A stretch of 64,000 nt of DNA from Pseudomonas fluorescens (GCF_000968015.1 NZ_LACH01000026.1:21505-85504); one strand, 5' to 3'; counted from the first letter of the stretch, positions 1-10,599 are shown. Made by a program: numbers and translations. The notes: generated by a model from the letters alone, not told the origin.

Positions 1-171
1 AGTGAAGCTTCGGTGGACGAGGCCGCGTTACGCGATAATCTTGAGGAGCTGTTGGGGGTGTATAAACAGCTTCTTGAGGCCGCTACAGGGGAGCGCCAAG
101 CGATAGTTGACGAGATGTCGCAGATCCACCAAGCACAGAGCGCGGCAAAGGTTTACCATCTGTTTGGTTAA
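1..171 (+). CDS. fliT: C-terminal end of a FliT/FleP-like flagellar chaperone (partial)
   Basis: Reading frame 1 is open from the window edge to a TAA at 169-171, giving 56 residues ending in KVYHLFG. The fragment is mostly charged and helical. It lies directly upstream of fleQ, where pseudomonads carry a FliT-like (FleP) export chaperone after fliD and fliS. Chaperones of this class bind filament-cap or axial substrates in the cytoplasm. The start lies outside the window. The function is inferred mainly from position and small helical character. Confidence 0.6.
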   Translation, partial: SEASVDEAALRDNLEELLGVYKQLLEAATGERQAIVDEMSQIHQAQSAAKVYHLFG

Positions 172-209
172 TTAATCCCCGGTTAATCCAAACATAGTGC
201 GCCATAAAT

Positions 210-238
210 TTGACTGTGCACGGTTTTTTGACTTAACT
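210..238 (+). promoter_or_regulatory. Possible sigma-70 promoter of fleQ
   Basis: TTGACT at 210-215 and TTAACT at 233-238 are separated by 17 nt in the gap before fleQ. The -35 is good and the -10 is weak. No GG-N10-GC sigma-54 site was seen in this gap, which fits fleQ being transcribed from a sigma-70-type promoter in pseudomonads. Confidence 0.35.
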
Positions 239-343
239 AGTGGCTGTTTCCAGATTTCAGGCGTCTACAGGCTCAAAGAGTCTACAAGCGTCTAGCTTGC
301 CCCAGCATTTGGGCATTGAGTTGACTAGGGAAGTTGCTATTGC

Positions 344-1819
344 ATGTGGCGTGAAACCAAAATTCTGCTGATTGATGACGATAGCGTCCGCCGCCGCGAT
401 TTGGCGGTGATTTTAAATTTTCTTGGCGAAGAAAATTTACCCTGCGGTAGCCATGACTGGCAGCAGGCTGTCGGCTCATTGTCATCAAGTCGCGAAGTAA
501 TCTGTGTCCTCATCGGGACGGTCAATGCTCCTGGCGCACTTACGGGCCTGTTAAAGACACTCTCAACCTGGGATGAGTTCCTTCCGGTTTTGTTGATGGG
601 CGATAATTCTTCCGTTGACTTGCCAGAAGACCAGCGTCGTCGAGTGCTTTCGACCCTCGAAATGCCGCCCAGCTACAGCAAATTGCTCGACTCCCTGCAC
701 CGTGCCCAGGTCTATCGCGAGATGTACGACCAGGCCCGCGAGCGCGGTCGTCACCGTGAGCCCAATCTTTTCCGCAGTCTTGTCGGCACCAGCCGGGCGA
801 TTCAACACGTTCGTCAGATGATGCAGCAAGTCGCCGACACCGACGCCAGTGTGCTGATCCTCGGTGAGTCCGGGACCGGCAAGGAAGTGGTCGCGCGCAA
901 CCTGCACTATCACTCCAAACGTCGTGACGCGCCGTTCGTACCGGTCAACTGCGGGGCGATCCCGGCCGAGTTGCTGGAAAGCGAACTGTTTGGCCACGAG
1001 AAGGGCGCCTTCACTGGGGCAATCACCAGCCGCGCAGGGCGTTTCGAACTGGCCAATGGCGGCACGCTGTTCCTCGATGAGATCGGCGACATGCCGCTGC
1101 CGATGCAGGTCAAGTTGCTGCGCGTATTGCAGGAACGCACCTTCGAGCGCGTGGGCAGCAACAAGACCCAAAGCGTCGATGTGCGGATCATTGCGGCGAC
1201 CCACAAGAATCTCGAAAGCATGATCGAGATCGGCACCTTCCGCGAAGACTTGTACTACCGCCTGAACGTGTTCCCTATCGAAATGGCGCCACTGCGCGAG
1301 CGTGTCGAAGACATTCCGCTGCTGATGAACGAGTTGATCTCGCGCATGGAGCACGAGAAGCGTGGTTCGATCCGTTTCAATTCCGCAGCGATCATGTCGC
1401 TGTGCCGCCACGGCTGGCCGGGCAACGTCCGCGAACTCGCCAACCTGGTGGAGCGCATGGCAATCATGCATCCGTACGGGGTGATCGGCGTGGTCGAGTT
1501 GCCGAAGAAATTCCGTTACGTAGATGATGAAGACGAGCAACTGGTCGACAGCTTGCGCAGCGATCTTGAAGAGCGCGTGGCCATCAACGGTCATGCACCG
1601 GACTTCTCTGCCGGCGCCATGCTGCCGCCGGAAGGTCTGGACCTGAAGGACTACCTCGGTGGTCTGGAACAAGGTCTGATTCAGCAGGCGCTGGATGATG
1701 CCAATGGCATCGTTGCGCGCGCCGCCGAACGCCTGCGCATTCGTCGCACCACACTGGTGGAAAAGATGCGCAAGTACGGCATGAGCCGTCGTGATGGAGA
1801 TGAACAGGCGGATGATTGA
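344..1819 (+). CDS. fleQ: FleQ, sigma-54-dependent master regulator of flagellar genes
   Basis: 491 residues. An N-terminal atypical receiver (about 1-120) is followed by a AAA+ sigma-54 activator domain with Walker A GESGTGK at 174-180 and the sigma-54-contacting GAFTGA loop at 221-226, then a C-terminal Fis-type helix-turn-helix. FleQ activates RpoN-dependent flagellar promoters and also responds to c-di-GMP and FleN. The start MWRETK matches the family. It sits at the head of the flagellar cluster, before fleS and fleR, and is followed by its own terminator. Confidence 0.97.
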   Translation: MWRETKILLIDDDSVRRRDLAVILNFLGEENLPCGSHDWQQAVGSLSSSREVICVLIGTVNAPGALTGLLKTLSTWDEFLPVLLMGDNSSVDLPEDQRRRVLSTLEMPPSYSKLLDSLHRAQVYREMYDQARERGRHREPNLFRSLVGTSRAIQHVRQMMQQVADTDASVLILGESGTGKEVVARNLHYHSKRRDAPFVPVNCGAIPAELLESELFGHEKGAFTGAITSRAGRFELANGGTLFLDEIGDMPLPMQVKLLRVLQERTFERVGSNKTQSVDVRIIAATHKNLESMIEIGTFREDLYYRLNVFPIEMAPLRERVEDIPLLMNELISRMEHEKRGSIRFNSAAIMSLCRHGWPGNVRELANLVERMAIMHPYGVIGVVELPKKFRYVDDEDEQLVDSLRSDLEERVAINGHAPDFSAGAMLPPEGLDLKDYLGGLEQGLIQQALDDANGIVARAAERLRIRRTTLVEKMRKYGMSRRDGDEQADD

Positions 1820-1830
1820 CGCCTGTTTTT
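1803..1830 (+). terminator. Rho-independent terminator of fleQ overlapping its stop codon
   Basis: AACAGGCG (1803-1810) and CGCCTGTT (1820-1827) form a perfect 8-bp stem with a 9-nt loop that contains the fleQ stop. A run of T follows. It separates fleQ from fleSR. Confidence 0.75.
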
Positions 1831-1860
1831 CAAGTCCTTCATTTGTAGGCGGTTTTTTTT

Positions 1861-1876
1861 AGGCACGGGTATTGCT
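1861..1876 (+). promoter_or_regulatory. Sigma-54 promoter of fleSR
   Basis: AGGCAC-GGGTA-TTGCT has the -24 GG at 1862-1863 and the -12 GC at 1874-1875, with exactly 10 nt between them. It lies 53 nt before fleS. fleSR is known to be FleQ/RpoN dependent in Pseudomonas aeruginosa. Confidence 0.8.
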
Positions 1877-1929
1877 ACATCCCTCGCAACGTTCCGTTTA
1901 ACTGACGGTCAGCCAAGCGAGAGAGCACA

Positions 1930-3153
1930 ATGCCCCAAGCCGCCCAGATGTCTCCTGTCCCTGACGCGTCGGGACAACCGTCGTCCGTAGAGCAGGCGAG
2001 CCGGCTTGGCCTTGAGCAGGCGTTTGCACTGTTCAGCCAGATGTCGAGTCAATTGACCGATTCCTACAGCATGCTCGAAGCCCGGGTCACCGAGCTCAAG
2101 GGCGAGCTGGCAGTGGTCAGTGCTCAGCGTATGCAGGAGCTGGCGGAAAAAGAACGCCTGGCCAACCGGCTACAAAACCTCCTCGATCTGTTGCCCGGCG
2201 GCGTCATCGTCATCGACGCCCAAGGCATCGTGCGCGAAGCCAACCCCGCTGCCTGCGAACTGCTCGGTCTGCCCCTTGAAGGCGAACTGTGGCGTCATGT
2301 CATTGCCCGCTGCTTTGCGCCCCGTGAAGACGACGGTCACGAAATCTCGCTTAAGGACGGTCGGCGTTTGTCGATCTCTACTCGCTCGCTGGATGCCGAG
2401 CCCGGACAGTTGGTGTTGCTCAACGACCTGACTGAAACCCGTCATCTGCAAGATCAACTGGCCCGCCACGAACGACTCTCGTCCCTCGGCCGAATGGTCG
2501 CTTCGCTGGCTCATCAGATTCGTACCCCTTTGTCCGCCGCCTTGCTCTACGCCAGTCATTTGACTGAGCAAGCGTTGCCGGTCGAGACCCAGCAGCGTTT
2601 TGCCGGGCGCCTGAAAGAGCGTCTGCATGAGTTGGAGCATCAGGTTCGCGACATGCTGGTGTTTGCGCGCGGCGAGCTGCCGCTGACCGATCGCGTCACA
2701 CCCAAAATGCTGATGCAGTCGCTGCAGGCAGCCGCGCTGACCCATGTGCAGGGCCTGCCGATTCGCTGGCAGTGCGACAGTCATTCCGGCGAGTTGCTGT
2801 GCAATCGTGACACGCTGGTCGGGGCGATTCTGAACCTGATCGAGAACGCCATCCAGGCCAGCGCCGGCGATGTGCGTTTGAAAGTCCATTTCTATACCCG
2901 AGACAACAACCTGCGCGTATCTGTCAGTGACAGCGGTAGCGGCATCGATACGAAAGTACTGGCGCGTCTGGGTGAGCCCTTCTTTACCACTAAAACCACC
3001 GGAACCGGCCTCGGCCTGACCGTGGTCAAGGCAGTTACGCGTGCTCATCAAGGAGAATTGCAGCTGCGCTCGCGGCTCGGTCGCGGCACGTGTGCGCAGG
3101 TCATCCTGCCGCTTTTTTCTGGTGAGAAGCCCAGCGCTCTGGGAGCGGAGTGA
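1930..3153 (+). CDS. fleS: FleS, flagellar sensor histidine kinase
   Basis: 407 residues with no membrane segment, so it is probably cytoplasmic. A coiled-coil-like N-terminus is followed by a PAS domain (about 80-165) and a HisKA domain with phospho-acceptor His195 in SLAHQIRTPL. The HATPase domain shows NLIENAIQA, DSGSGI and GTGLGL. It pairs with FleR immediately downstream to drive class III flagellar genes. A sigma-54 promoter precedes it. Confidence 0.95.
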   Translation: MPQAAQMSPVPDASGQPSSVEQASRLGLEQAFALFSQMSSQLTDSYSMLEARVTELKGELAVVSAQRMQELAEKERLANRLQNLLDLLPGGVIVIDAQGIVREANPAACELLGLPLEGELWRHVIARCFAPREDDGHEISLKDGRRLSISTRSLDAEPGQLVLLNDLTETRHLQDQLARHERLSSLGRMVASLAHQIRTPLSAALLYASHLTEQALPVETQQRFAGRLKERLHELEHQVRDMLVFARGELPLTDRVTPKMLMQSLQAAALTHVQGLPIRWQCDSHSGELLCNRDTLVGAILNLIENAIQASAGDVRLKVHFYTRDNNLRVSVSDSGSGIDTKVLARLGEPFFTTKTTGTGLGLTVVKAVTRAHQGELQLRSRLGRGTCAQVILPLFSGEKPSALGAE

Positions 3154-3158
3154 AGGAC

Positions 3159-4544
3159 ATGGCAATCAAGGTTTTACTGGTCGAGGATGACCGCGCGCTA
3201 CGCGAAGCACTGGCCGATACGCTGCTGCTCGCCGGGCACGACTACACGGCGGTAGGTTCGGCAGAAGAAGCATTGGCGGCGGTCGGTAATGAGGCGTTCA
3301 ACCTTGTGCTGAGTGACGTCAACATGCCGGGCATGGACGGCCATCAACTGCTCGGATTGCTGCGCACTCGTCAGCCGCAGTTGCCGGTGTTGCTGATGAC
3401 GGCTCACGGCGCCGTGGAGCGGGCAGTCGATGCGATGCGCCAAGGCGCGGCGGATTACCTGGTCAAACCGTTCGAGCCCAAGGCATTGCTCGATCTGGTG
3501 GCGCGTCATGCGCTGGGCAGCCTCGGCGCGACCGAGGGCGAGGGGCCTGTAGCGTTCGAGCCGGCCAGTGCGCAATTGCTGGAATTGGCCGCACGGGTGG
3601 CGCGCAGTGATTCAACGGTGTTGATCTCCGGTGAGTCCGGGACCGGTAAAGAAGTGCTGGCGCGTTACATTCATCAGCACTCCCATCGCGCCAGTCAGCC
3701 GTTCATTGCGATCAACTGCGCAGCCATCCCCGACAACATGCTCGAAGCCACGTTATTCGGTCACGAAAAGGGCTCGTTCACCGGCGCCATCGCGGCACAG
3801 GCCGGCAAGTTCGAACAGGCTGATGGCGGGACTATCCTGCTCGACGAAATTTCCGAAATGCCCCTCGGGCTCCAGGCTAAGTTGCTGCGGGTTTTGCAAG
3901 AGCGCGAAGTCGAGCGGGTCGGCGCACGCAAGCCGATCACGCTGGACATTCGGGTCGTGGCAACCACCAATCGTGACCTGGCGGGTGAAGTGGCGGCGGG
4001 GCGTTTTCGCGAAGACCTCTACTATCGCCTGTCGGTGTTTCCGCTGGCCTGGCGTCCGTTGCGCGAACGTACCGCCGACATCCTGCCATTGGCCGAGCGT
4101 CTTTTGGCCAAGTACGTCAATAAAATGAAGCATGCCGCGGCAAAGCTGTCGCCCGAGGCTCAGGCGTGCCTGATCGGTTATCCATGGCCGGGTAATGTGC
4201 GTGAGCTGGATAACGCGATTCAGCGTGCCTTGATTCTGCAGCAGGGCGGATTGATACAGCCTGAGGATTTCTGCCTGGCCGGGCCTGTGGCGTGTGCGCC
4301 GTTGCCGGCATTGGCGCCGACGACTGTACGCGCAGTAGAAGTCGACGCCGAATCGGCGGGCGCCCTCGGCGATGACCTGCGTCGCCGTGAGTTCCAGATG
4401 ATTATCGACACCTTGCGCTCCGAGCGCGGTCGTCGCAAAGAAGCCGCCGAGCGGCTGGGCATCAGTCCACGCACCTTACGCTACAAGCTGGCGCAGATGC
4501 GTGATGCCGGAATGGACGTGGAAGCTTATTTGTTCGCCACCTGA
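3159..4544 (+). CDS. fleR: FleR, sigma-54-dependent response regulator
   Basis: 461 residues from the chosen ATG (MAIKVLLVEDD), which aligns with the family start. A GTG at 3150 overlapping the fleS stop would add three residues. The receiver has the likely phospho-acceptor Asp53 in SDVNMPGMDG. The AAA+ domain has GESGTGKE and GSFTGA in place of the usual GAFTGA. A Fis-type HTH ends the protein. It is co-transcribed with fleS and activates RpoN-dependent basal-body and hook genes. Confidence 0.95.
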   Translation: MAIKVLLVEDDRALREALADTLLLAGHDYTAVGSAEEALAAVGNEAFNLVLSDVNMPGMDGHQLLGLLRTRQPQLPVLLMTAHGAVERAVDAMRQGAADYLVKPFEPKALLDLVARHALGSLGATEGEGPVAFEPASAQLLELAARVARSDSTVLISGESGTGKEVLARYIHQHSHRASQPFIAINCAAIPDNMLEATLFGHEKGSFTGAIAAQAGKFEQADGGTILLDEISEMPLGLQAKLLRVLQEREVERVGARKPITLDIRVVATTNRDLAGEVAAGRFREDLYYRLSVFPLAWRPLRERTADILPLAERLLAKYVNKMKHAAAKLSPEAQACLIGYPWPGNVRELDNAIQRALILQQGGLIQPEDFCLAGPVACAPLPALAPTTVRAVEVDAESAGALGDDLRRREFQMIIDTLRSERGRRKEAAERLGISPRTLRYKLAQMRDAGMDVEAYLFAT

Positions 4545-4571
4545 AAGTTGACGAAAGCACACCGATTTAAA

Positions 4572-4660
4572 TGTGGGAGCGAGCCTGCTCGCGAAGGCGG
4601 CATGACAGGTTCATAAATGTCGACTGACACTCCCTCTTCGCGAGCAGGCTCGCTCCCACA
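4572..4660. repeat. REP doublet (GTGGGAGCGAGC family)
   Basis: Two inverted copies of TGTGGGAGCGAGCCTGCTCG face each other across about 40 nt. The element lies between fleR and the fliE promoter, where it could stop or trim the fleSR transcript. Confidence 0.9.
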
Positions 4661-4728
4661 ATGGATTTGCGGTGATTCACGGTTAAGGCAAAGCCCTGGA
4701 CGGCTTTTGTTTAGAGCGACCACGGAGC

Positions 4729-4744
4729 TGGCACCCTTGTTGCT
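4729..4744 (+). promoter_or_regulatory. Sigma-54 promoter of the fliE operon
   Basis: TGGCAC-CCTTG-TTGCT matches the RpoN consensus at every conserved position, with GG at 4730-4731 and GC at 4742-4743. It lies about 78 nt upstream of the fliE ATG and downstream of a REP doublet. Confidence 0.9.
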
Positions 4745-4821
4745 AACACCTCACTACCCGCCGAGTGAGTGTCAAAAAAATCGCGGGTCGCCAAAGACGT
4801 AGCTCGTCAAAGAGAGAAGCC

Positions 4822-5151
4822 ATGAGCCAAGGTATTGAATTCAATCGATTGATGCTGGACATGCGTTCCATGCAAATGGATGCCATGTCTGCGTCGAAAT
4901 CGACTGCCGCCGTTCCTGAACTGGGTGGCAGCAGCTTTTCCGACATGCTCGGTCAGGCCGTCAATAAAGTGAACGACACCCAGCAGGCGTCCAGTCAGTT
5001 GGCCAGTGCCTTCGAGATCGGCAAGAGCGGCGTCGACCTGACGGACGTGATGATTTCCTCGCAGAAGGCCAGCGTGTCTTTTCAAGCGTTGACCCAAGTA
5101 CGCAATAAGCTGGTTCAGGCATACCAAGACATCATGCAGATGCCGGTTTAA
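4822..5151 (+). CDS. fliE: FliE, hook-basal body junction protein
   Basis: 109 residues from ATG 4822, preceded by a purine-rich AGAGAGAAG site. FliE links the MS ring to the proximal rod. The C-terminal part ([16 protein letters not shown]) is the conserved FliE segment. It is the first gene of fliEFGHIJ, directly downstream of a strong sigma-54 site. An in-frame upstream ATG at 4765 lacks family similarity and was not used. Confidence 0.95.
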   Translation: MSQGIEFNRLMLDMRSMQMDAMSASKSTAAVPELGGSSFSDMLGQAVNKVNDTQQASSQLASAFEIGKSGVDLTDVMISSQKASVSFQALTQVRNKLVQAYQDIMQMPV

Positions 5152-5165
5152 GGACGAATTGAGTC

Positions 5166-6953
5166 ATGGCAGAAGCAGTCGCCGATAATGTTCCGGCCAA
5201 GGCCACTCCAATAGACGGCAAGCCGCCGCTGTTCGGGTTGTCCTTCCTGGAAAACCTCTCCGAGATGACCATGTTGCGTCAGGTGGGCCTGTTGGTCGGC
5301 CTGGCTGCGAGCGTGGCGATTGGCTTTGCCGTGGTGTTGTGGTCCCAACAGCCGGACTACCGGCCTCTGTACGGCAGCCTTGCCGGTATGGACGCCAAAC
5401 AGGTCATGGATACCCTGGCCGCAGCCGACATTCCCTATACCGTTGAACCGAACTCCGGTGCCTTGCTGGTCAAGGCCGATGACCTGTCCCGTGCGCGAAT
5501 CAAACTCGCGGGCGCTGGTGTCACTCCCAGCGACGGCAACATCGGTTTTGAAATTCTCGACAAGGACCAGGGCCTGGGCACCAGCCAGTTCATGGAAGCG
5601 ACCCGTTATCGTCGTGGTCTCGAAGGCGAACTGGCCCGCACCATTTCCAGCCTGAACAACGTCAAGGGTGCCCGTGTGCACCTGGCGATTCCGAAAAGTT
5701 CGGTGTTCGTGCGCGACGAGCGCAAGCCGAGCGCTTCGATTCTGGTGGAACTGTACTCCGGCCGCTCGCTGGAGCCTGGCCAGGTACTGGCGATCATCAA
5801 CCTGGTGGCCACCAGCGTTCCCGAACTCAGCAAATCCCAGATCACCGTCGTCGACCAGAAGGGCAACCTGCTGTCGGATCAGGCGGAAAATTCCGAACTG
5901 ACCATGGCCGGCAAGCAATTCGATTACAGCCGCCGCATGGAAAGCATGCTGACTCAGCGCGTGCACAACATTCTGCAACCAGTGCTGGGCAACGATCGCT
6001 ATAAAGCTGAAGTCTCGGCCGATGTGGACTTCAGTGCCGTCGAGTCGACCTCCGAGCAATTCAACCCGGACCAACCGGCGTTGCGCAGCGAGCAGTCGGT
6101 CAACGAACAGCGTACCGCCAGCAATGGCCCGCAAGGTGTGCCGGGTGCCCTGAGCAACCAGCCGCCGTCGCCTGCCTCCGCACCGCAAACCACCGGTGGC
6201 GCTACCGCGTCGGCCGGCATGGTGCAGCCGGGCCAGCCACTGCTGGATGCCAACGGTCAGCAAATCATGGACCCGGCCACCGGCCAGCCAATGCTTGCAC
6301 CGTACCCGGCGGACAAGCGTCAACAATCCACCAAGAACTTCGAACTCGACCGTTCCATCAGCCACACCAAACAACAGCAGGGCCGTTTGAATCGCCTCTC
6401 GGTGTCGGTGGTGGTGGACGACCAGGTCAAGATCAACGCGGCCAACGGTGAAACCACCCGTGCGCCGTGGACTGCCGATGAATTGGCGCGCTTCACTCGC
6501 CTGGTTCAGGACGCCGTCGGCTTCGACGCCAGCCGTGGCGACAGTGTCAGCGTGATCAACATGCCGTTCTCCGCCGAGCGTGGTGAAGTGATTGCCGATA
6601 TTCCGTTCTACTCCCAGCCGTGGTTCTGGGACATCGTCAAGCAAGTGCTGGGTGTCTTGTTCATCCTGGTGCTGGTATTCGGTGTGCTGCGTCCGGTGCT
6701 CAACAACATTACCGGTGGCGGCAAAGGCAAGCAGTTTGCAGGCTTGGGTAGCGACGTCGAGTTGGGTGGCATGGGCGGACTGGACGGCGAACTGGCTAAC
6801 GACCGCGTCAGTCTCGGTGGCCCGACCAGCATTCTGCTGCCGAGCCCGAGCGAAGGCTATGACGCACAGTTGAACGCAATCAAGAGTCTGGTGGCAGAAG
6901 ATCCGGGTCGCGTGGCCCAGGTCGTGAAAGAGTGGATTAACGCAGATGAGTGA
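5166..6953 (+). CDS. fliF: FliF, flagellar MS-ring protein
   Basis: 595 residues with two membrane spans, near 35-60 and near 480-500. Between them are the periplasmic ring-building motifs and a low-complexity Gly/Pro/Ala/Gln linker (about 320-390). The cytoplasmic C-terminus binds FliG. FliF forms the ring in the inner membrane on which the rotor and export gate assemble. It overlaps fliG by 8 nt, which suggests translational coupling. Confidence 0.96.
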   Translation: MAEAVADNVPAKATPIDGKPPLFGLSFLENLSEMTMLRQVGLLVGLAASVAIGFAVVLWSQQPDYRPLYGSLAGMDAKQVMDTLAAADIPYTVEPNSGALLVKADDLSRARIKLAGAGVTPSDGNIGFEILDKDQGLGTSQFMEATRYRRGLEGELARTISSLNNVKGARVHLAIPKSSVFVRDERKPSASILVELYSGRSLEPGQVLAIINLVATSVPELSKSQITVVDQKGNLLSDQAENSELTMAGKQFDYSRRMESMLTQRVHNILQPVLGNDRYKAEVSADVDFSAVESTSEQFNPDQPALRSEQSVNEQRTASNGPQGVPGALSNQPPSPASAPQTTGGATASAGMVQPGQPLLDANGQQIMDPATGQPMLAPYPADKRQQSTKNFELDRSISHTKQQQGRLNRLSVSVVVDDQVKINAANGETTRAPWTADELARFTRLVQDAVGFDASRGDSVSVINMPFSAERGEVIADIPFYSQPWFWDIVKQVLGVLFILVLVFGVLRPVLNNITGGGKGKQFAGLGSDVELGGMGGLDGELANDRVSLGGPTSILLPSPSEGYDAQLNAIKSLVAEDPGRVAQVVKEWINADE

Positions 6954-7965
6954 TAACCGAGCCGTTGCCGCCAAACTGAGCAAGGTCGACAAAGCCGCGA
7001 TTCTGCTGCTGTCGCTGGGTTCAACCGATGCCGCCCAAGTGCTGCGCCACATGGGGCCCAAAGAGGTCCAGCGTGTGGGTGTTGCCATGGCCCAAATGGG
7101 TAACGTGCACCGAGAGCAGGTCGAGCAGGTGATGAGCGAGTTCGTCGACATCGTCGGCGACCAGACCAGCCTCGGCGTCGGTTCAGACGACTACGTGCGC
7201 AAAATGCTCACCCAGGCTCTGGGCGAAGACAAGGCCAACGGCCTGATCGACCGCATCCTGCTGGGCGGCAACACCAGTGGCCTCGACAGCCTGAAGTGGA
7301 TGGAACCGCGCGCCGTCGCCGACGTGATCCGTTACGAGCACCCGCAGATCCAGGCGATCGTGGTGGCGTACCTCGATCCGGACCAGGCCGGCGAAGTGCT
7401 CGGCAACTTCGACCACAAGGTGCGTCTGGACATCATTCTGCGGGTCTCCTCGCTGAACACCGTGCAGCCTGCGGCCCTGAAAGAACTCAACCAGATTCTC
7501 GAGAAGCAGTTCTCCGGCAACTCGAATGCCTCGCGCACCACACTGGGTGGCATCAAGCGCGCGGCAGACATCATGAACTTCCTCGACAGCTCGATCGAAG
7601 GTCAGCTGATGGACTCGATCCGCGAAGTTGACGAAGACCTGTCCGGTCAGATCGAAGACCTCATGTTCGTGTTCAACAACCTGTCCGATGTCGACGATCG
7701 CGGTATTCAAGCGCTGCTGCGCGAAGTGTCTTCCGACGTGCTGGTGCTGGCCCTCAAGGGTTCGGACGAAGGCGTCAAAGAGAAGATCTTCAAGAACATG
7801 TCCAAACGGGCGGCCGAACTGTTGCGCGACGACCTCGAGGCCAAAGGCCCGGTGCGCGTCAGCGACGTGGAAACCGCGCAGAAAGAAATCCTCACCATTG
7901 CCCGCCGTATGGCCGAAGCCGGAGAAATCGTTCTCGGCGGGAAGGGCGGCGAAGAGATGATCTAA
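6946..7965 (+). CDS. fliG: FliG, rotor/switch protein
   Basis: 339 residues with the three FliG domains. The N-terminus binds FliF. The C-terminal domain holds the charged ridge that interacts with the stator, including the segment after LREVSSDVLVLALKG. It starts inside the end of fliF. FliG, FliM and FliN form the C-ring. Confidence 0.97.
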   Translation: MSDNRAVAAKLSKVDKAAILLLSLGSTDAAQVLRHMGPKEVQRVGVAMAQMGNVHREQVEQVMSEFVDIVGDQTSLGVGSDDYVRKMLTQALGEDKANGLIDRILLGGNTSGLDSLKWMEPRAVADVIRYEHPQIQAIVVAYLDPDQAGEVLGNFDHKVRLDIILRVSSLNTVQPAALKELNQILEKQFSGNSNASRTTLGGIKRAADIMNFLDSSIEGQLMDSIREVDEDLSGQIEDLMFVFNNLSDVDDRGIQALLREVSSDVLVLALKGSDEGVKEKIFKNMSKRAAELLRDDLEAKGPVRVSDVETAQKEILTIARRMAEAGEIVLGGKGGEEMI

Positions 7966-7972
7966 GGTCACT

Positions 7973-8782
7973 ATGTCGTCCAAACATGATGAGTCCAACA
8001 CCGATCTGATCCGTGGCAAGGATGTCGGTGGTTTCGACGTCTGGTCGCTGCCGAGTTTCGATCCGTTCGTGCCGGAAGCCGAGCCGGAACCCGAGCCCGA
8101 GCCGCCGGAAATGGAAGAAGTGCCACTGGATGAAGTCCAGCCACTGACCCTCGAAGAACTCGAAAGCATTCGCCAGGAGGCCTACAACGAAGGCTTTGCC
8201 ACGGGCGAAAAAGAAGGTTTCCACAGCACCATGCTCAAGGTCCGTCAGGAAGCCGAGGTGGCCCTGGCCGCCAAGATTTCCGCTCTGGAGCAACTGATGG
8301 GCCATCTGTTCGAGCCTATCGCCGAGCAGGACACCCTGATCGAAAAGTCCTTGGTCGACCTGGTGCAGCACATCACCAAGCAGGTGATTCAGCGCGAACT
8401 GGCCATCGACTCGACGCAGATCGAACACGTCATGCGCGAGGCCCTCAAGCTCTTGCCGCTGGGCGTGGGCAATGTGCGGTTGTACATCAATCCGCAAGAT
8501 TTCGAACAGGTCAAAGCCCTGCGCGAGCGCCATGAGGAAACCTGGCGCATCGTCGAGGACGAGGCGTTGTTGCCCGGCGGTTGCCGGGTCGAGACTGAAC
8601 ACAGCCGTATCGACGCCACGGTCGAAACCCGCGTTGCGCGGGTCATGGACAAGCTGTTCGATCAATTGCACGAACAGGCCTTGCACCCGGCCGAACCGGA
8701 TCTGAGCCTGGAACTGCCGATCAGCGACAAGCCAGCGGTCTCGCCGGTCGAACCTGAGCCGGATGTTCCCGATGCGCCTTGA
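7973..8782 (+). CDS. fliH: FliH, regulator of the export ATPase
   Basis: 269 residues. An acidic Pro/Glu-rich N-terminal stretch ([12 protein letters not shown]) is followed by a long helical region and the FliH/YscL-type C-terminal domain. FliH dimers hold FliI in check and tether it to the C-ring. It overlaps the start of fliI. Confidence 0.93.
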   Translation: MSSKHDESNTDLIRGKDVGGFDVWSLPSFDPFVPEAEPEPEPEPPEMEEVPLDEVQPLTLEELESIRQEAYNEGFATGEKEGFHSTMLKVRQEAEVALAAKISALEQLMGHLFEPIAEQDTLIEKSLVDLVQHITKQVIQRELAIDSTQIEHVMREALKLLPLGVGNVRLYINPQDFEQVKALRERHEETWRIVEDEALLPGGCRVETEHSRIDATVETRVARVMDKLFDQLHEQALHPAEPDLSLELPISDKPAVSPVEPEPDVPDAP

Positions 8783-10130
8783 TCGCACCAGCTTCGCCAA
8801 GCGCCTTGGCAGTTATGCCGAGGCCACGGAGCTGGAAGGCGCGCCGATCCTTGAAGGCCGCTTGCTGCGCATGGTCGGCCTGACCCTCGAAGCCGAGGGC
8901 TTGCGCGCCGCCATGGGCAGCCGCTGCATGGTCATCAACGACGACAGTTATCACCCGGTGCAGGTCGAAGCCGAAGTCATGGGCTTCTCCGGCAGCAAGG
9001 TGTTTCTGATGCCGGTCGGCAGTGTTGCCGGCATCGCTCCAGGTGCTCGTGTGGTTCCTCTGGCTGATACCGGCCGCTTGCCGATGGGCATGAGCATGCT
9101 CGGGCGGGTGCTTGATGGCGCCGGTCGCGCGCTGGACGGCAAGGGCGGGATGAAGGCCGAAGACTGGGTGCCGATGGACGGCCCGACCATCAACCCGCTC
9201 AAACGTGAACCGATCAGCGAGCCGCTGGACGTGGGCATTCGTAGCATTAACGGTTTGTTGACGGTCGGTCGCGGTCAGCGTCTGGGCCTGTTCGCCGGTA
9301 CCGGCGTGGGCAAGAGTGTGCTGCTGGGCATGATGACCCGCTTCACCGAGGCCGACATCATCGTCGTCGGGCTGATCGGTGAGCGGGGTCGTGAAGTTAA
9401 AGAATTCATTGAGCACATCCTCGGTGAAGAAGGCCTCAAGCGTTCGGTGGTGGTGGCGTCGCCTGCGGACGATGCGCCGCTGATGCGTCTGCGCGCGGCG
9501 ATGTACTGCACGCGCATCGCCGAGTATTTCCGCGACAAGGGCAAGAACGTCCTGTTGCTCATGGACTCCCTGACCCGTTTCGCCCAGGCCCAGCGGGAAA
9601 TCGCCTTGGCCATCGGCGAACCGCCAGCGACCAAGGGCTATCCGCCATCGGTGTTCGCCAAACTGCCGAAACTGGTGGAGCGGGCCGGTAATGCGGAGAA
9701 GGGCGGCGGTTCGATCACCGCTTTCTACACCGTACTGTCCGAAGGTGATGACCAGCAGGATCCGATTGCCGATGCCGCGCGAGGCGTACTAGACGGGCAC
9801 ATCGTGCTGTCCCGGCGCCTGGCCGAGGAAGGTCATTACCCGGCCATCGATATCGAAGCGTCCATCAGCCGGGTCATGCCGTCGGTGGTTACGCCCGAAC
9901 ACATGAGGCGCGCCCAGTATTTCAAGCAACTGTGGTCGCGGTATCAGCAGAGTCGCGACTTGATCAGCGTCGGCGCCTATGTGGCTGGTGGTGATCGGGA
10001 AACCGACCTGGCGATCTCCCTGCAACCGCAGTTGGTGAAATACCTGCGCCAGGGCCTCAACGACAGCATCGGCCTGGGCGAAAGCGAAGCCTATCTCGGC
10101 ACGATTTTCGCTCCCGCGGCGGGCGGCTAA
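8772..10130 (+). CDS. fliI: FliI, flagellar export ATPase
   Basis: 452 residues from ATG 8772 (MRLDRTSF), chosen because it matches the family N-terminus. ATG 8763 would add three residues. The F1-ATPase-like core has Walker A AGTGVGKS and the [13 protein letters not shown] region. It energises substrate delivery to the type III export gate. Both possible starts lie inside the end of fliH. Confidence 0.96.
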   Translation: MRLDRTSFAKRLGSYAEATELEGAPILEGRLLRMVGLTLEAEGLRAAMGSRCMVINDDSYHPVQVEAEVMGFSGSKVFLMPVGSVAGIAPGARVVPLADTGRLPMGMSMLGRVLDGAGRALDGKGGMKAEDWVPMDGPTINPLKREPISEPLDVGIRSINGLLTVGRGQRLGLFAGTGVGKSVLLGMMTRFTEADIIVVGLIGERGREVKEFIEHILGEEGLKRSVVVASPADDAPLMRLRAAMYCTRIAEYFRDKGKNVLLLMDSLTRFAQAQREIALAIGEPPATKGYPPSVFAKLPKLVERAGNAEKGGGSITAFYTVLSEGDDQQDPIADAARGVLDGHIVLSRRLAEEGHYPAIDIEASISRVMPSVVTPEHMRRAQYFKQLWSRYQQSRDLISVGAYVAGGDRETDLAISLQPQLVKYLRQGLNDSIGLGESEAYLGTIFAPAAGG

Positions 10131-10136
10131 CCGGTC

Positions 10137-10586
10137 ATGGCCCAGAGCCGAGCCTCGCGCCTGGCCCCCGTGGTCGAAATGGCCGAAAAGGCCGAGAAAA
10201 CCGCGGTCCTGCGTCTGGGGCACTTTCAGGGGCAAGTCCGTCTGGCCGAAAGCAAACTCGCCGACCTCGAAGCCTTTCGTCTCGACTATCAAGAGCAATG
10301 GATCGTGCGCGGCAGCAGCGGCGTGTCTGGCCAATGGCTGCTGGGGTATCAAGGCTTCCTTGCGCAACTGGGGACCGCCATCGACCAGCAGCGACAAAGC
10401 CTGGTATGGCATCAAAACAACCTGAACAAGGCGCGGGAATCCTGGCAGCAGGCGTTCGCCCGGGTCGAAGGCTTACGCAAACTGGTGTTGCGCTACATGG
10501 ATGAGGCACGGCGGCTGGAAGACCGGCGTGAGCAAAAGCTGCTGGATGAGTTGTCCCAGCGGTTGCCGCGTCAGGATCCCTATTGA
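10137..10586 (+). CDS. fliJ: FliJ, export-apparatus stalk protein
   Basis: 149 residues, almost entirely helical and charged, as expected for the coiled-coil FliJ that sits in the FliI hexamer and escorts chaperones. It starts 6 nt after fliI. It is the last gene of this operon, and a REP doublet follows. Confidence 0.92.
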   Translation: MAQSRASRLAPVVEMAEKAEKTAVLRLGHFQGQVRLAESKLADLEAFRLDYQEQWIVRGSSGVSGQWLLGYQGFLAQLGTAIDQQRQSLVWHQNNLNKARESWQQAFARVEGLRKLVLRYMDEARRLEDRREQKLLDELSQRLPRQDPY

Positions 10587-10599
10587 GTGCTGCCTTCGA

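Noticed and set aside
3150..3158. GTG start for fleR at 3150
   Set aside because: It would overlap the fleS stop and add only three residues. The ATG at 3159 matches the family N-terminus.
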